A stretch of DNA of 64,000 nt from Hybos culiciformis (taxonomy: Eukaryota > Arthropoda > Insecta > Diptera > Hybotidae). Each line of letters begins with the position of its first letter. Within the stretch, counting starts at the first letter, position 1. The position numbers were made by a program, and so were the translations under genes. The DNA is taken from the NCBI GenBank assembly GCA_964007475.1, contig OZ023274.1:32250861-32314860 (forward strand). The letters are read 5' to 3'. A model generated the notes under the pieces. The model made no database searches, was not told the DNA's origin, and saw only the letters and a list, made by a program, of their open reading frames with translations. Positions 23,957-38,241 of the stretch are shown here, in pieces.

Positions 23957-24360
23957 TAGAGATGTTCGAATAAATATCGATATTGCTTAAAATATCGGTA
24001 TTTTTGATCTATATTTAATGTTCCGCCATATTTATCGATAAGCGTTATCGATACATTTACCAAAAAAAAATGTGTACTAGCGACTTCGCCTGCGCATATA
24101 AAAAGGAATTGTATCTACAAAAAAAGTATTTCTATAGCACTTCTTTGCAGACTACAGTTTTGGCATTTTCTTCTGGTGTAAATATTACAAGCTGCTCGAT
24201 TATCTAACTCTGGATCAGACGACGTAAAATTGACCTTGTGAAAAAATTTCAAGTAAATTTTTTTTATACCTTTTCATATTGATATTTTTTGTTATCGATA
24301 CATTTGTGTAGTTATATTTAAATATGCAATATCGATTCTTTTATCATGTCGAACATCGCT
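23957..24360. mobile_element. 404-bp hAT-type MITE rich in TATCGATA boxes
   Basis: The left end TAGAGATGTTCGA pairs with TCGAACATCGCT(A) on the right. ATTGAAAC flanks both sides (23949-23956 and 24361-24368), a perfect 8-bp duplication, or 7 bp if the last A belongs to the element. The inner part carries perfect TATCGATA at 23975, 24033, 24046 and 24293, plus a near copy at about 24330. It encodes no transposase. It is only 82 bases from the preceding hAT element. Confidence 0.85.
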
Positions 24361-25466
24361 ATTGAAACGTAATTTACTCACATAAATATGTATACTATTC
24401 GATCTTGTGGAATGAGATCAGTAATAATAGTCAAATATGATAACATTTAAATTTTCTATAGTGAAATGAGTGCAAGCTAGATTTTCTACTCTCGTTGGGG
24501 ATTAACTAATTACATAAGACTTATATCAATTAATTTAATTTTTTAAAAAAAACTTTAAGTAATACTTAAAATTCCTTCTCAGATAAAAATTTATACTTTT
24601 TACTTTCGAAAAATTGCCTTTAAAAGTCATTTCTTAACTAAACTTTATTTTATTAAAAAATTATTCACTAAGCTAATTTATTTAGATATAGAAAAAAAAT
24701 TGTAAAAATTACTTTTTAAGTTTTATTTATTAAATACTTAAATAAATATAATATTATAAAATTTATATATTTTTTATACCGCATAGATCGAAGACGCATA
24801 TAGCTTATAAAAATTAAATTTTTGCATTTGAATTAATATTGTAAGTACTTACACAAGGAGTCCTTTCTGGGTCTATATTGATTGTAATTTTTGTGAGAGT
24901 AAGCCATATGTCTTAAATAAAAACGAAAAATAAATTACATGTTTTCAAATAATTTACAAGATAATTTACTATTAACATTTGTTAAAATTTATTTAACAAA
25001 GTCAAACTAAATATTTGCAATTCGATTGTGATTTGTCTACTGTTGAATCTTTTTTGAGCATATGTTAGGTACGACAATCTATAAATTGAATAAATTTTTG
25101 ATTTATTTAATTCGAATGGGTGGAAAATTTCAATAGTTTCCTAAAATTTATTAAGAATTTTTCAATAAAATTCGTAAAATTTTCTATCTTTTTCCTTAAT
25201 CCCTATAAAAATATTTGCACTACTGGGTTACAATATTTGTCTAACACTTGTGAATTTCCACATAATTTCTATTATTATTTGTCTTATATTTGAACTGATA
25301 AGATTCTTATCAATTTTACATAATTACAAGATAAAATTCAATGGTTTTTACTAAGTTTTTGCATAGAAAATTGCGAATTATTCTGTTAAAAAAGTGAAGA
25401 AAATCACTATATAAAAAAAAAAATTTATATAAACTTTCTAGTTCAGGAGCCAAATGATTTTTTTAG

Positions 25467-25582
25467 GTTCAGCACCGAATGATTTTGAAGAACATGACAT
25501 TCAGTTCTACATATTGTACTCACATGGCATACAGCATACTGATGCTCGATATGCAAACAGAAATAAAAATGCCTGTAGTAAA
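25467..25582 (+). CDS. Candidate orphan exon, 116 bases
   Basis: An acceptor-like tract GATTTTTTTAG precedes 25467 and a consensus donor AAA/GTAAGT follows 25582. With an incoming phase of one base, the exon reads SAPNDFEEHDIQFYILYSHG and onward to NACSK, a composition unlike translated A/T runs. Another frame across it is open too. The sequence just upstream, GTTCAGGAGCCAAATGATTTT, resembles the exon start GTTCAGCACCGAATGATTTT, so it may instead be a duplicated, transposon-derived scrap. No family is recognised and no partner exon was found. Confidence 0.2.
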
Positions 25583-25916
25583 GTAAGTATCGGTTAATTT
25601 TTTGTTTTATTAGTGTCAATTATTATCCGAAAATATCTTAATATTTTACATTATTAGCGTTAAATATAATTATGCTAACTTTTTGTAAAAATAAACGCAC
25701 CAATTCTAAACGTTTTTACGGAACTAAAGACACAACATTAAAAAAATATGTATTTTCAAAATAAAAAATTCTTCTAAAATAATGTAGCTACTAAACTTTA
25801 CTATTAGCTATTAATAAAATTTTTCCTTTTAAATATATTATTTACCCTTTTCTAACTCTATTCTAATACGAATATTTGTCTTAAAAAAATCAAAAATTTA
25901 ACTAAATTATAAATAA

Positions 25917-25997
25917 AAAATCAATCAAAGTCTACATTAACAATATATTGATAACGCATAATTTTTATACAAAATTTGGTCTTCTTTGATTGATTTT
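25917..25997. repeat. Inverted repeat, 14-bp arms
   Basis: AAAATCAATCAAAG (25917-25930) pairs perfectly with CTTTGATTGATTTT (25984-25997) across a 53-base spacer. No element ends or target duplications are visible. Confidence 0.5.
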
Positions 25998-26686
25998 CTA
26001 TTGTGCTTGTTTGTTACTACATACTTTTCATTATAAATAAAAAGACACCTTTTACAATTTCATACAAATAAATTGACTTCCAATATCCTGTCAAATTTAT
26101 CATAATTAATACTAAAACTGACAAAACTATCTAAATAACTTACTATAAAGATAAAATTAAAAATTATTTGTCAAATTCACGCATATCTAATTAAAACATT
26201 TAGATTATAAATATTAGGCTACAAAAAAAAATACTTATAATATGTTGGTAATAAAAATGCTTTACATAACATAAGGTCATAAATATCTAATCATAACTAG
26301 TCACTATTCACTTTACCACAAACCTTTTATAGAGAAAACTGTACTATTTGAGAAATTAATTAAAATTGTTCAGATATAAGGAACAGTCATACAAACGGCA
26401 CAACTGCATTAGTTACGATTGAAATTTACATAACCAATAAACGTAATTAAATTGAATTTATTTCATTATTGAATTGTACCAATAATTTGATGTTATTAAT
26501 TCTTCAATCGTGTCAGAGTTGTGTTATACTATGCATAATCCTGTAATGGTTTTAGATCTAATTTGAGACTGGTATTTGTATAAAATAAGTCTTTTTTTTT
26601 ACTAGTTTATAAGTAAGCACATTGTGCCAATTTTAGCAAACATGTCCTTATTATTCTGATCATTAGATCGTTCAAATATCGATATA

Positions 26687-26717
26687 TTAATCAAGACAAA
26701 CGATTTGTCTTGATTAA
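26687..26717. repeat. Perfect short hairpin, 14-bp stem and 3-base loop
   Basis: TTAATCAAGACAAA, loop CGA, then TTTGTCTTGATTAA. The loop is far too tight for a normal microRNA precursor. It may be a replication-generated quasi-palindrome. Confidence 0.6.
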
Positions 26718-29700
26718 AATTCATTTAGTTTTTTCGTAGCTCCTACAATGAAAAATGACTACATAACAACTATTCAACATACTCTACAGAATAAAATATA
26801 TTTACTAAACAAGTTTTTTGAACCTCTACCTACCTTATGCTCTACATACATACAATATCATAAAAATAAACCTAACAATTCAAAATGTAAATAGATAAAA
26901 AAAAATAAAAAAAATTAAATAAATATTTTTTATTTGTTAACTTTCTTTTTATAAAATGTAAATAAAGGATAAAAATAATAAATAATGCAATGAATATTTC
27001 TAAAGTGAAAGTTATATTAGTTAATTTTTGAAAACATAAAAACCCTATCAAATATCCTCAAAGGATTTGAATGTATGCCATGCATGAATATTTTTATTTT
27101 AAGTTTCACTTTTGTTATTAATTGCTGCAAATAACAATAAAAAGTTATTCGTTATAATTACTGATGATAAGTCACCTTAGTAATTTACCTTATATATAAA
27201 AATAATATTAATTTTTTTTCGATTAAAAACAAAAAAGAACCTTTCAACTTTTCGAAAACAAATTACAAATAATTTATGAAATAGAAAATTACTTTTTTGG
27301 AAAAAAAAGGAAAAAATTTACTTTAAGATGAAGAAAATGTTAAAGGGTAAAATTTTGTAGTTTTAATCCTGTCACTATTTCACGTCTCATTTTGTGGAGG
27401 GATATTAAAATTATTTTCTCATTATTCAGCAGAAGATATTTTTTTATTCAATAAGTTTTAGAAATTAAAATGATACAAATCTAGACCAAAACTACAATTA
27501 ATTTAAATGTCATGTTTTGAATAATCTTTTAAGCATTAAATTTTATTTTCAACTGAATTCCTATTTCTCGGTAATTGAATGAAATTAAAAAGTTTACACG
27601 GATCAAATAAAGTTAAGTCGACATTATGCCACACCGAAAAAAATGATTTTTAATTAACCCATTGCCTAATAAAAAAATCAATCATTCTTAATATATTTTT
27701 TTTTAAAAATCATAACAAACTTTTAAAAATGCATTAATAAACATATAAAAAAAAACGACTTAGAACATTTCATGATATCAAAACAAAAAAATTGTAAAAT
27801 CATTTTAAAACCCAAGATTAACAAGAAAAACAATCAAACTTACATTTCCTTAACTTTATTATCCTTTTGTACAGTCATTTAACTTACAAAAAAAAAAAAC
27901 AAAAATTAAAAAAAAAAATTTATTTTAAAGTGTTAAGCAAACAATGTTTTTTTTTTTTTTGCCTTGAAACGAAAATTATTTTCATTACATGAAAAAATTC
28001 AACCCACAATATTTCATAACAGTTATTACATTCATTAATTTTATATTCATAGCATCAATATATATATATATACATATATAATAAATATATATTTTTTAAA
28101 ACCCTTACAAAGTATACATTTTTCTAACTACATATTTCGTTTTCAACCCCTTTCACAAAACAAAAAAAACAACGAACATTAAAATTTAACCCTTAAAAAA
28201 TTCTAAAAATCAAATATATTTGTTTTTTTTTTGTAAAGAGAAAATTTTACATATTTTAAGACCATATACTATTTTTTTTCTCTTTAATAGTTTCACTGTT
28301 CTCTTAGAAATTTGGTCCATTGATATAATAATCACTCATTTATATTTTTCTTCTCATTTTATATGTAGAATTCTTGTTTTAAGAACTTATATTAGTTTTG
28401 GCAGAAAAAAAAAAGTTTCTTCTATAGCTATATCCTATATCCTATATCAAACTAAATCAATGATCAATAGCAAAAAATTTAAATTTAATTAGGCTAAAGG
28501 ATGTTTCTCCTTATAATCTTTGCTTTTAACATATAATGTATTTTTAATTATAGTTTTGTGTTAAGCAATAATTTTTAAAATTAACCCGTATGTATAGATT
28601 AATTATACACTGAGACTCCTAAGCTAAGTTTTTCTTTATTTTTGTATATATAGTGATATTGTGAAAGTATAATCAGGATAATCAGGAGTCTAAAAAGTAT
28701 TAAAAAAAAGAAAAAATATTTTATTTGGTAACAATAAATAAATGCAGCTTTTATTAAATTCTTATTCCATTATTATTTTTTTTATTCACAATTGGGAAAA
28801 TATAACAAGGGTTGACATCAAGAACAAAAAAATTAATAAAATGTTATAATCATAATTTTTGATTAAATACTTTTCGTAGTTGAGATGACTTTTCTTCTAT
28901 AATTAATTTTAAGTCATCAAAATAAAATTAAAAATGAATTGACTAGTTATTATTTGAAATGAAAGAAAATGTTGTTAGCACTCCACGTAAACAACACTAT
29001 TAGTTATTTCAAAATTCGAATAGATGAGGCCCGGAAAACCAGCAAATATTTATCTTTTTATTGTAGTTCTGTTCTGACAAACATTATTATTTATTTTTAT
29101 GTTAATTTTGCTATTCTAAATAACATCTGATCAAAGTGTTATTAATTATTATCGATTAGAAAGAAAATTGCATATATACAGAATGCTGAATTGAAAATGA
29201 ACATTACGTGCATATATCATAATACTAAAATGCAGACCTGTTTTATTATTTAAAGTTTTTATTTCGTTTATTTTTGGGTTGCATTTGATTGAAATACTTT
29301 TTTTTTATTTAATTTATTTAAATTTTTTTTTACAAGATTTTTTCCTCTTCAATGAATTCGTTTTGGTACTATGTAAATATTTAGTACTTTAAATCGTTAA
29401 TTCAAAAGGAAAAATTATTTTATTTTTAAAAATGTGAACTTCATCAATGAGGTATTATTTATTATTTAAATTTTTGCATAAAATAATCATTAATTTCATT
29501 ATAAAAACTTTGAAAAAAAAAAAATTATGATTATTATTCTTGTTCATTATCCTTTTTAGTGCCGAGCCCTCTTTTTTGAATCATTTTCCAAAAATAGTTT
29601 TCATCTGCATAATTTTTTTACATAAAATAATTCTTAGTTAAGACATATAGTAAAAGCCATATTTTCATGGTACAGGTTAAGTACAAGATTTAATATTGGT

Positions 29701-32700
29701 TGATTTTAGTACATGCAAAAGATGGAATTAAAAATGTGAATACCAATTCCTTTAAAGGTAAAGCTTTCTTTAAAAGAAAACTACTTGATTCTTGGCAAAT
29801 CAAGATTACAATAATTTTCATTATATTTGTGAACACAATATATTCAAAAACTTTTCTTAACCTACATTCGTGACAAAACAAAATAATTTTATTAGACCTT
29901 ACAATAACTTTCGAGTTAAACTCTTAAAAACTCCAAAAACTAAATACTTGAAACACCAACCAAAATATTGTAATCAATTTAACTTTCATACACACGATGC
30001 AGATTAGGAAATATAAAAAATTAGAAAATATAATTTATAATAAAAAGAAACTGAGATATATTATTTATCATATTTAATATAAATTCATTTTGTTTTAAAA
30101 AAAATATATCTACAAAAAAATAATGTTCCTAATTTGAATAACAATCAAAGTAAAAAAAAACTGCTACATATAAGGATGTAATGAATTTGACACTGTTAAT
30201 TTATGATTAAGTAGGTACTAAAAATAAGGGTTTTATGCTTAGTTTAAATTAAATGTAAACAAAATTATATTTTGTCAGTATTTTTTTTGTCTGATAAAAT
30301 ATTTTTCAGGCATCGATCGAAACAAGTTTTAATGCAATATTTTTTCAAAATACAGACTTTGAGGTTCTAATATAACCCTGACCTACATATTTCATAAATC
30401 TGCTGAAGAACCAAAACACATACTACGTTGAAATACATAAAATTACCACTTAATCGTAATAATTTTAATAACTATTTCTGGATATATTATTCTCGTTTAC
30501 GATCTAGACTTATTTACACAGAAAAACCTACAACAACTTAATTTAAGTTGGTTTTAAATGAAAAATTGAAATCTGAACCACCGTAGAATAAAAATACGGA
30601 TTGACAATAGGACCAGCCGTATTTCTCCACAAAAATTAGTAATAAGTTATGTTAATATTTATCTATATATTTAAAAAAAATATTATTATGTCATCAAAAA
30701 GACATATACCTACGTAATGCAAGTTAATTAAAATCTTAAAAATAAATATGTTATAAACCACGAACTAAGGCCAAAACTCAAATAAAAACATCAAATAAAA
30801 ATGTTTATATGCGCCAAAAAGGCAATAATATAAATAAAAAGAGTTACATAATAAATATATATTTTATTTACATCTTTTTTTTATCCCGACATTAATCCTT
30901 TAAATATTGACTAAAATGATTTAAAAAAAATTCAACAAAAAAAGGATTAAAATGAAATTCAAAAATTTACAATCATTTTTTCTTTATTATTTATTTTATC
31001 ATTATTATATTTTTAAATCACATCATTTCCTTTTTTTTATCTATTTTTATATTTAACATTATATGGCATTTACATTTTACATTATTTAATGTAAACGCCA
31101 TTTAATGGAAAAAGGAATTTTGCCACCTACTGGTTAATAGATTGAAAATATTTTATAAGTCTGACAAGTTTTAAAAATTAGAGAAATCGAAAGTTATGGA
31201 AGGCATAAAAAAAAAATTATAAAGTTCCTGATGTCTGAAAATGAAATTAATCTCATATATAATTGTATGGTATTACAAATCGAGGTTGACACATTTTTCT
31301 TGCTCTATTTAAAATTGTTTCAAATCCTTAAATTAAAAAAAATTGTTATATTGTTATTTTATTTTTATTTTTTATTTTTATTTTTTTTTTTCAAATTTAA
31401 AAAATTTTAAATAGGGGTGCAAGAAACCAACTTTGATCTTTCTAAGGATAATACGTGAAATTGAAAATTATTAGCGCGAAATGTATGTTTTGTTAATCAA
31501 TCCTTTTTTTTAGCTCATACATATTTACCAACAACCATAACGAATTTTACTAAAAAAAAAAGAATTTAAGAAAGGGTTCATTAAACATATGATGAATTTT
31601 ACTCACAAGACAACATTTAAAATAAAAAATATTATACCTACATCATCATATTATATATTATTTATATTTTTAAAATCATAACATTTTTTAAGAAATAAAT
31701 TCATAAAATGCATCCTTAGAAAGTTTTAATCCTGCAATATTGATGATTCTACATTAAAAATACATATTTGAAGTAAAAGACAATATACGCAAACAAGTGT
31801 AAGCTTCCATTTATGCACTTCTTCTTAATAGACCTCGTTTTTTTTAACCGCGATCAGTCATTTTAACCGATCATGTCGTCCTGTCATTAAAAAATATGCT
31901 ACTATTATTTGTGTTTCCGTTCTTTTAGCAGAAAATTCCTAGAAAATTCAATAAAAATGAATAACCGGATTTTTTCCGGCCGGGCTAAGATATAAAGGGT
32001 TAAATTTTAATAAATTCTCAACATTATTTTTTTCGTTAAACTTAAATTTGTAGTTTGTAGTTTCATTCAGATAATTAATTTTCTATATCGTAACGAATTT
32101 TATTTGATTTTAGATTTTATTGATTTTTAGAATATTATGTGCCAAATATTTTCAGTGAACTCTATAACATACCGAGAAAATAAAACTCTATACAATAAAA
32201 AAAACATAACCTGTCGTTGATGCTGGATTTGTTCAAATATTGTTCTGTGGGTTGTTTTAGGTCATATTTATTTATTAATGGCATATTTAATTTTTTTTGA
32301 TTTAGTAATAAAAATTTCTATTTACAAAAAAATAAAATGATAGCAAAATCATATCAAAAGGGTAAAAAAAAAAGGATTCAATTAATGATTTTTTAGTAAA
32401 TTTATTACATTTTCATGGTTAGTTAACACTTACGTTTTTTTATTACTTACAAAAAATGCATTTAAAATTTTTCATGCACTTTTTCGCAATTTTATGCGAA
32501 TTTCAATAATTTTATCAAATAATATGGAAAAGCATCTGCTAATATTTTTTTGAGATATCAGATGTATCAATTTTTTACATCTTCCATCGAGGCTGAGTGA
32601 TTTAATTTTTAAAATATTTATATTCTAAGTTTAATTTATTGGAAAACTAAAAATAAAAATTTCATCCAAAATTATCTAAACATAATAATATTGAAAAACT

Positions 32701-35700
32701 AAGAAATTTCAATTTAGAATAAATTAAAGCTTTAAAGCTATGTTGAATATCCGTAAACAACAGCTCTGAGTGAAATAATTTCGTATATACTAGATATAAA
32801 ATAAATTTTTATAAGAAAATATGCAACCCTCTATTAAGTTACCCCATATATTCATTTTAAAATACCATGCTGATTAAATACGATAAAGATTATTCCAGTA
32901 AAATGCTTTAATCCAAATTTACCAAAAAATATTATAAAAAACATTAAGAAAAACATACTATTTTTTATGTTATTGTACGATATTCTTCTTCTTTTTTATT
33001 TGTCATCAAGGTGTTAAAATTTATCTAAAATCAAATTCTTTTTTTTTTTGTTTTTTATTCAGAAAAATGTATCCCAGCAAGAGACAATTTAAGATATTTT
33101 AATATACCTATGTTTGAAAAAAAATAGAAGAACTACTTTACATGTATGAAGTATTTTTAAATTTATATTGAACTCCAAACTTGTAAGCCGGCCAAGACAT
33201 TCAATTGTTTCAAAACGACAAAACCCCAAACTAATTGCAAACTAAATAAAAATTCTAATATAAAACAAACTGAACAAAATTTGGTGTAAAAATAAGAAAA
33301 AAAAAATTAAATTGTTAATTAATTTTGAATTGGGATTATCAGTTTTACAATCTCAATGGACTTTAGAAATATAATGTATGAAATACAATGTTGAATAAAT
33401 TACAATTTATTATTCAATGATAATATTTAAAAAAAAAAAAAACAATTTATGTTGTTTATATCCACTGTTTTTTATGTTATATTCAAATAACTGGGGAAAT
33501 CTCAAAGGTAATGATAAATATACAAAACGATATTGTTGAAAAAAAATAAAGTTAAAAACTTGAAAATTAAACTCTTTTATGCTTTCATCTTGTTTTTATT
33601 CATAGAAAATTTCTTTTTTATCGATTTGTTTAACCCTTTTATTTACCTAGTCCCATGAGATATTTGTTCTTTTTTAATTTTTTTTATTATTTCTATTTAC
33701 AAAATTTTTGCATTCTTCATTAAAATTTTATTACAAGAAATTATTTTATGAATTAGATTTGTGGAATTTAGATTATTTTCTTCTTCTAATTTGTTATTCA
33801 TATTTTATTTCATGAAGTTAATTTCTAATTATTACTTTTGTTTAGAAACAAAAAAATAATCAAGTTAAATAAATTGGACTAATTAATGGGAGAGTTAAAA
33901 AGTTAAGGCTTTTTTATTTTAATTTTTATTTTTATTTTTACCATGAAAAATCGAAAAGAATATTGTGGGTAATTATAATTGTTTTAATAATTTTGGTCAA
34001 TTGAGAGATTCTTTTAATTCATTTTTAAGTTTTCGAATCCTTTCTGATCCTTATATAAATTATATTATTACATTTCCGCTTTTTTTACTCTTTTTTGTTC
34101 GAGATGAATCCCCAAATAAACTAGACAAAAGAGATAAGAGTATAATAATGTTAGTCTTGGGACGTTTGACGTTTCTCAAGAAACTTGTGAACTAAAAACT
34201 ATAAAAGTATGAATTATGCCTAAAGCTATCTAAAACTGAGTAATTAAACAAAGAATTTAGTTTTTTAATGACAGATGTAAACTTTTATTTCTTTATTTAC
34301 TTTTTTTTTTTGTTTTTCTTTTATTTTTTGTTAAAAAATGCATATTTCGGTTGCATGATTTTTCATAAAGGAATTTTTCAACCAATTTTCTCCCTTTTTT
34401 TAAAGAAAAATTGCAGTTTTTTTTTTAATAAAAAAAAAAGAAAAGAAAAACTTTCCCTAAATTTGGAAATATCGCAAAAAATAAATCAATAAAGGACACA
34501 TTATTTACTTTAGGCTTCTGGAAAAAAAAAATTTGCCATTGTCCTTTGATCCTTTCGAAAAAGGACAATGAATAAATTTACTTACAACAAAAAATAATTC
34601 TATGATAATTCCTTTTTCTAGGCAAGTTAAGTTGGTGTTATAATCCTTATTTTAGTTTTCATAAATTTTCTATTCAAAATTGAATATTTTTGATATTTTT
34701 GACAAATATTAATTTTTTTTTTTTTTCATTTCATGATTAGATTTATACTTCAATAACTGGCAGTAGCGATAAATTATTATTATTCTTTTTGATTATTATT
34801 TATTGATTATTTTACTTAAAATTATGCCTAATTGGCAAGGGAAATTAATATGCGGTTTGTTTATTCGGAAGATTATTTTAACAATACATTACATAATAAT
34901 GATTTTAGATGTTTGAATAATTACCTCACATATAGGTTCTATGTATTTTCTGTAAGCTACAAATAATCCAAAGTGAAGAACATTACTTTAAGGAGAACAC
35001 GATAGTTCACTAGGCTTTATTTCGTCAACGATAGTAGTGAGTCAAGAAATTATTACAAAATATAGAATTAACCATCGTTGCAATGTTTTTTTCAACCTAA
35101 ACGTATACATTTTCAAGTTAACAAGCAACAAGCAATTAACTAAATTGCAATTTCCTATATTTAACCGCTTTACTATTTGAAAATAAATTTCCACTGAATC
35201 ATATTAAAATTTCCCTATAAATTAAAAATTTTATTTTATTTTTATATCAATTCAAAACCATCAAGTACTTAAATGCATTTTTCAAATAATTAACTTTGAA
35301 AGTTAAAGAAAATATCATAGAAATAATATATCAACCAGCTGGTGAATGACCAAACGTCAAAGAAGTCAAAAAGTTATCGCAGTGAAAAATCCTTTACATC
35401 GTTTCTTTGGCCCATAAACAATAACGCTTTGTTGCAAATTACAAACATTAAGTGTTATAATAATATTTATATAGTTAAATTGAAAGTAGAAAGGAAATAA
35501 TGAAAATCAAAATGATTTACAGAATAAAGAAATCCATTTAGTTAATCTGAACTTAGTTATGATTCATATGTATCTACAGCGCTTTTGAAATGGATTTCCC
35601 CAGAAATTTTAAAGATTCTTACGTATCAACTATTTTGCTTGCAATGCGAATACTTGTTCCAAGAAAGTTTTAATTCATTTCAAGTTTTTTAAGGTGGTTG

Positions 35701-37676
35701 TCTTGAAATAAAGCTATTTTATCGTGTTGGCCGAATGTAATTTTGATTACTCAACTGCAGTTTTTTTCTTATTAAAATATATTCATAAATCAAAATCTCT
35801 ACAAATGTATTTTAATACCAAATTATTTTAAATAAAATTAGATTTTTTTATTATGCTTCCAGAAAAAAAAATGTTGTCAGTGAATACAAAGTACAAAAAA
35901 AAACCTAAAAACAATCAAAAAATCATCGAACTGGAACACCCCCGCATAATGCAATTTTTTTTAAGATTTTTATTTTGTTTTTCCCTAAAGTGTAATTTTC
36001 GCGTATTTTTTTTTTCTTCCATAAAAGTACGTGTTAAGTTCTTCCAAAAATATGTAATGTTTGTTGCAGCCAATAAATAATTTTTTTTTACTTTTAATTA
36101 TGTTTTTTTTTTGTCAGAAATTCACTTAAATTAAAGAAATTTTTTTTTTTAGACAAAAAGTTGATTGCAAAACCAAATTGTCAAGTTTAGTTCTTATTTT
36201 AGACAAATGAAAAAAAATGACCGGAAAAATGGAGCTTTATGGTCTAAAGCTAGGTTACTTAATAAGTCTCTTTGAAATATTCATTCAATTTGAAAATGTT
36301 TCAGAATTGATACAACGAAGTTAATATTTCCTTTACCTTTTAACATAATATTAAAAAAATTCTTCCTATCTAACTTTTACCAATCACAGTACTAGCAAAG
36401 TTAAAAACTAAATATGCATAGTAAGACTTATCTAAATTCTAATGTTATGGAAAAAATATTGTTGTTAGGAGAACTCCTTCTTAACATGAAATATAGTTGT
36501 TTAATTAATAAGAACCTTAAAACTCCCTAAAACTCTATAAGACTCTAAAAACCCTAAAACTCTAAAAAATTGTTAATTGTTTCTATATTTTGTTAATTTT
36601 GAATTATAAAAATTTGATTAGATGTCACTGTATGCAAAAGTTCAAAAATATTTATTCAACTAAGTGAATATCGCGAAAGAATAAAATATTAAAAGATATT
36701 TAAAAAAAAAACGTCTCAAAGGACTTTTTTTGTGTTCGAAAAAAAAAACTAAGAAATTATAATAAAAAATGTATCAATTTTCAGAAAATTTCTATTTTTT
36801 TATTGCTTATTACTTTTTTATTACTTAATTTTTTTTAATCATGGTCTTCTTTAATTAAAAATCTCTTTCATTATCCTCAGCATTTTTTTTTGTAAGGATA
36901 TTCGACTAAATTATAGCTGAACGACAATTAGGACTTAAAAGAACTTATTTTTTCAATTCTCACATAACAAGAATTCTTACTATTAATATAAAATGTTAAT
37001 ATTTTTTCTGAGACTAGTTTTACTAGAAAATCGATAATGTGGATAACTAACTTTTCGGAACTTTTTTAATCAAAAGACTATATAATATTATTATTGGTTC
37101 ATTTAGAGAAAAGAAATTTTTTTTTCAATAAAATATAAAAATCGAGGGATACTTCTCTTGCTTTAAAAAAAAAAAAACAATAAAATTGTTGCTGGTAGTT
37201 AAAAGTACTTATTCCAATATAAATCAAACTAACAGTTTTTGCTTGATGAAATCCTAGTAAATTATTTTTCTTTCAAAAATACATTTTTTTTTGTTTTTTT
37301 TTTTCTGCATTCATTATTCGCATTTAAAAATTCTTTTTCATATTCCCTGTCAATGGAAATCTGTTGGATTATTGAAAAGGTTCAGCCCTACATATACACA
37401 TAAAATTTTTATTATAGGTGCCTAAGCTGATGATACAATAAATTTAGTTCTCATCAGGAATAGAAATATTTAAATTTGAAAGTTGTTCTACTTACAACAA
37501 CCCGAGAATTCATCAAATATTTCATATAAACTGATCAAGGTTTACATAGGAATCATTATATTAAGTTTAGGCAATAATCTTGTTGCACTATAATTGCAAT
37601 TATTAGCTTTTCATACTTATTTTAAAACCCTGTAGGTATTGCCAGGTCGTATAAACGAAAATATATGAACATGTTA

Positions 37677-38241
37677 TAAGCGAGCTCCACTTGGACCTTT
37701 AAACTAACATTTAGCTCGAACTGACCTATATACTAACCTATAAACTAACGTTTTCTATACAAAAAAAAAAAAATAAATAACTAGCTATTACAAAAATGCT
37801 AGTTCATACTCAGGGTTGGGAGTGAATTTTTTGTATTTAGAGGTATCTGACATTGTTTTTCTTGTTGTTTGAGTGAGTTTTTTTTTTAATTCAGAGGTAT
37901 TGCATAGTTTTTTTTTAGTCAAAAAAAAATAAACAAACAAAATAAAAACCAATAATAAAAAAAATTAAAAAATTATTCCATACAATAATTTTTTTTTATT
38001 TATTTTTTTTTTTCGATTTTCATTGTTATTTTAAGATTTGTTATTAATTTTTATTTCTAATTATTAAATATTTTTCTTCAAATTCAAATAAATGTAGTTT
38101 TTGTTATTGTTTTTAAAATTCAATTTTAAATATTTTTGTTTGTTTACAATTTTTTTTAACTAGCGTAAATTAATATAGTGTGGACGCATTTATTAAAGGT
38201 AAGTTAAAGAACTAACCTTTAGTGAAAGTGGAGCTCGCTTA
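37677..38241. mobile_element. 565-bp non-autonomous element flanked by TTA
   Basis: TAAGCGAGCTCCACTT at the left end is matched exactly in inverse at the right end (AAGTGGAGCTCGCTTA). TTA lies immediately outside both ends (37674-37676 and 38242-38244). A 3-bp TTA/TAA duplication is typical of PIF/Harbinger elements, so that superfamily is the best guess. The interior is A/T-rich with degenerate ACTAAC/TTAGTT repeats near both ends and no coding capacity. Confidence 0.75.

Larger units (their letters stand above)
24369..37676. other. 13-kb region without a convincing gene
   Basis: The region consists of AT-rich DNA with long A/T runs. A candidate exon at 25467-25582 and two hairpins (25917-25997, 26687-26717) are listed separately. 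A TA-rich simple repeat lies around 28060-28095. Longer open frames here (for example 28220-28492 and 33965-34195) have compositions expected from translated A/T runs and show no domain. It separates the cadherin gene from tap and could hold enhancers of either. Confidence 0.6.

Noticed and set aside
28220..28492. 90-codon plus-strand open frame
   Set aside because: Phe/Ile/Lys-rich, next to simple TA repeats, no domain and no splice or promoter context.
36515..36572. Repeated CCCTAAAACTCTAAAA words resembling telomere repeats
   Set aside because: The units are irregular and do not match the insect TTAGG repeat in tandem; this is low-complexity DNA.
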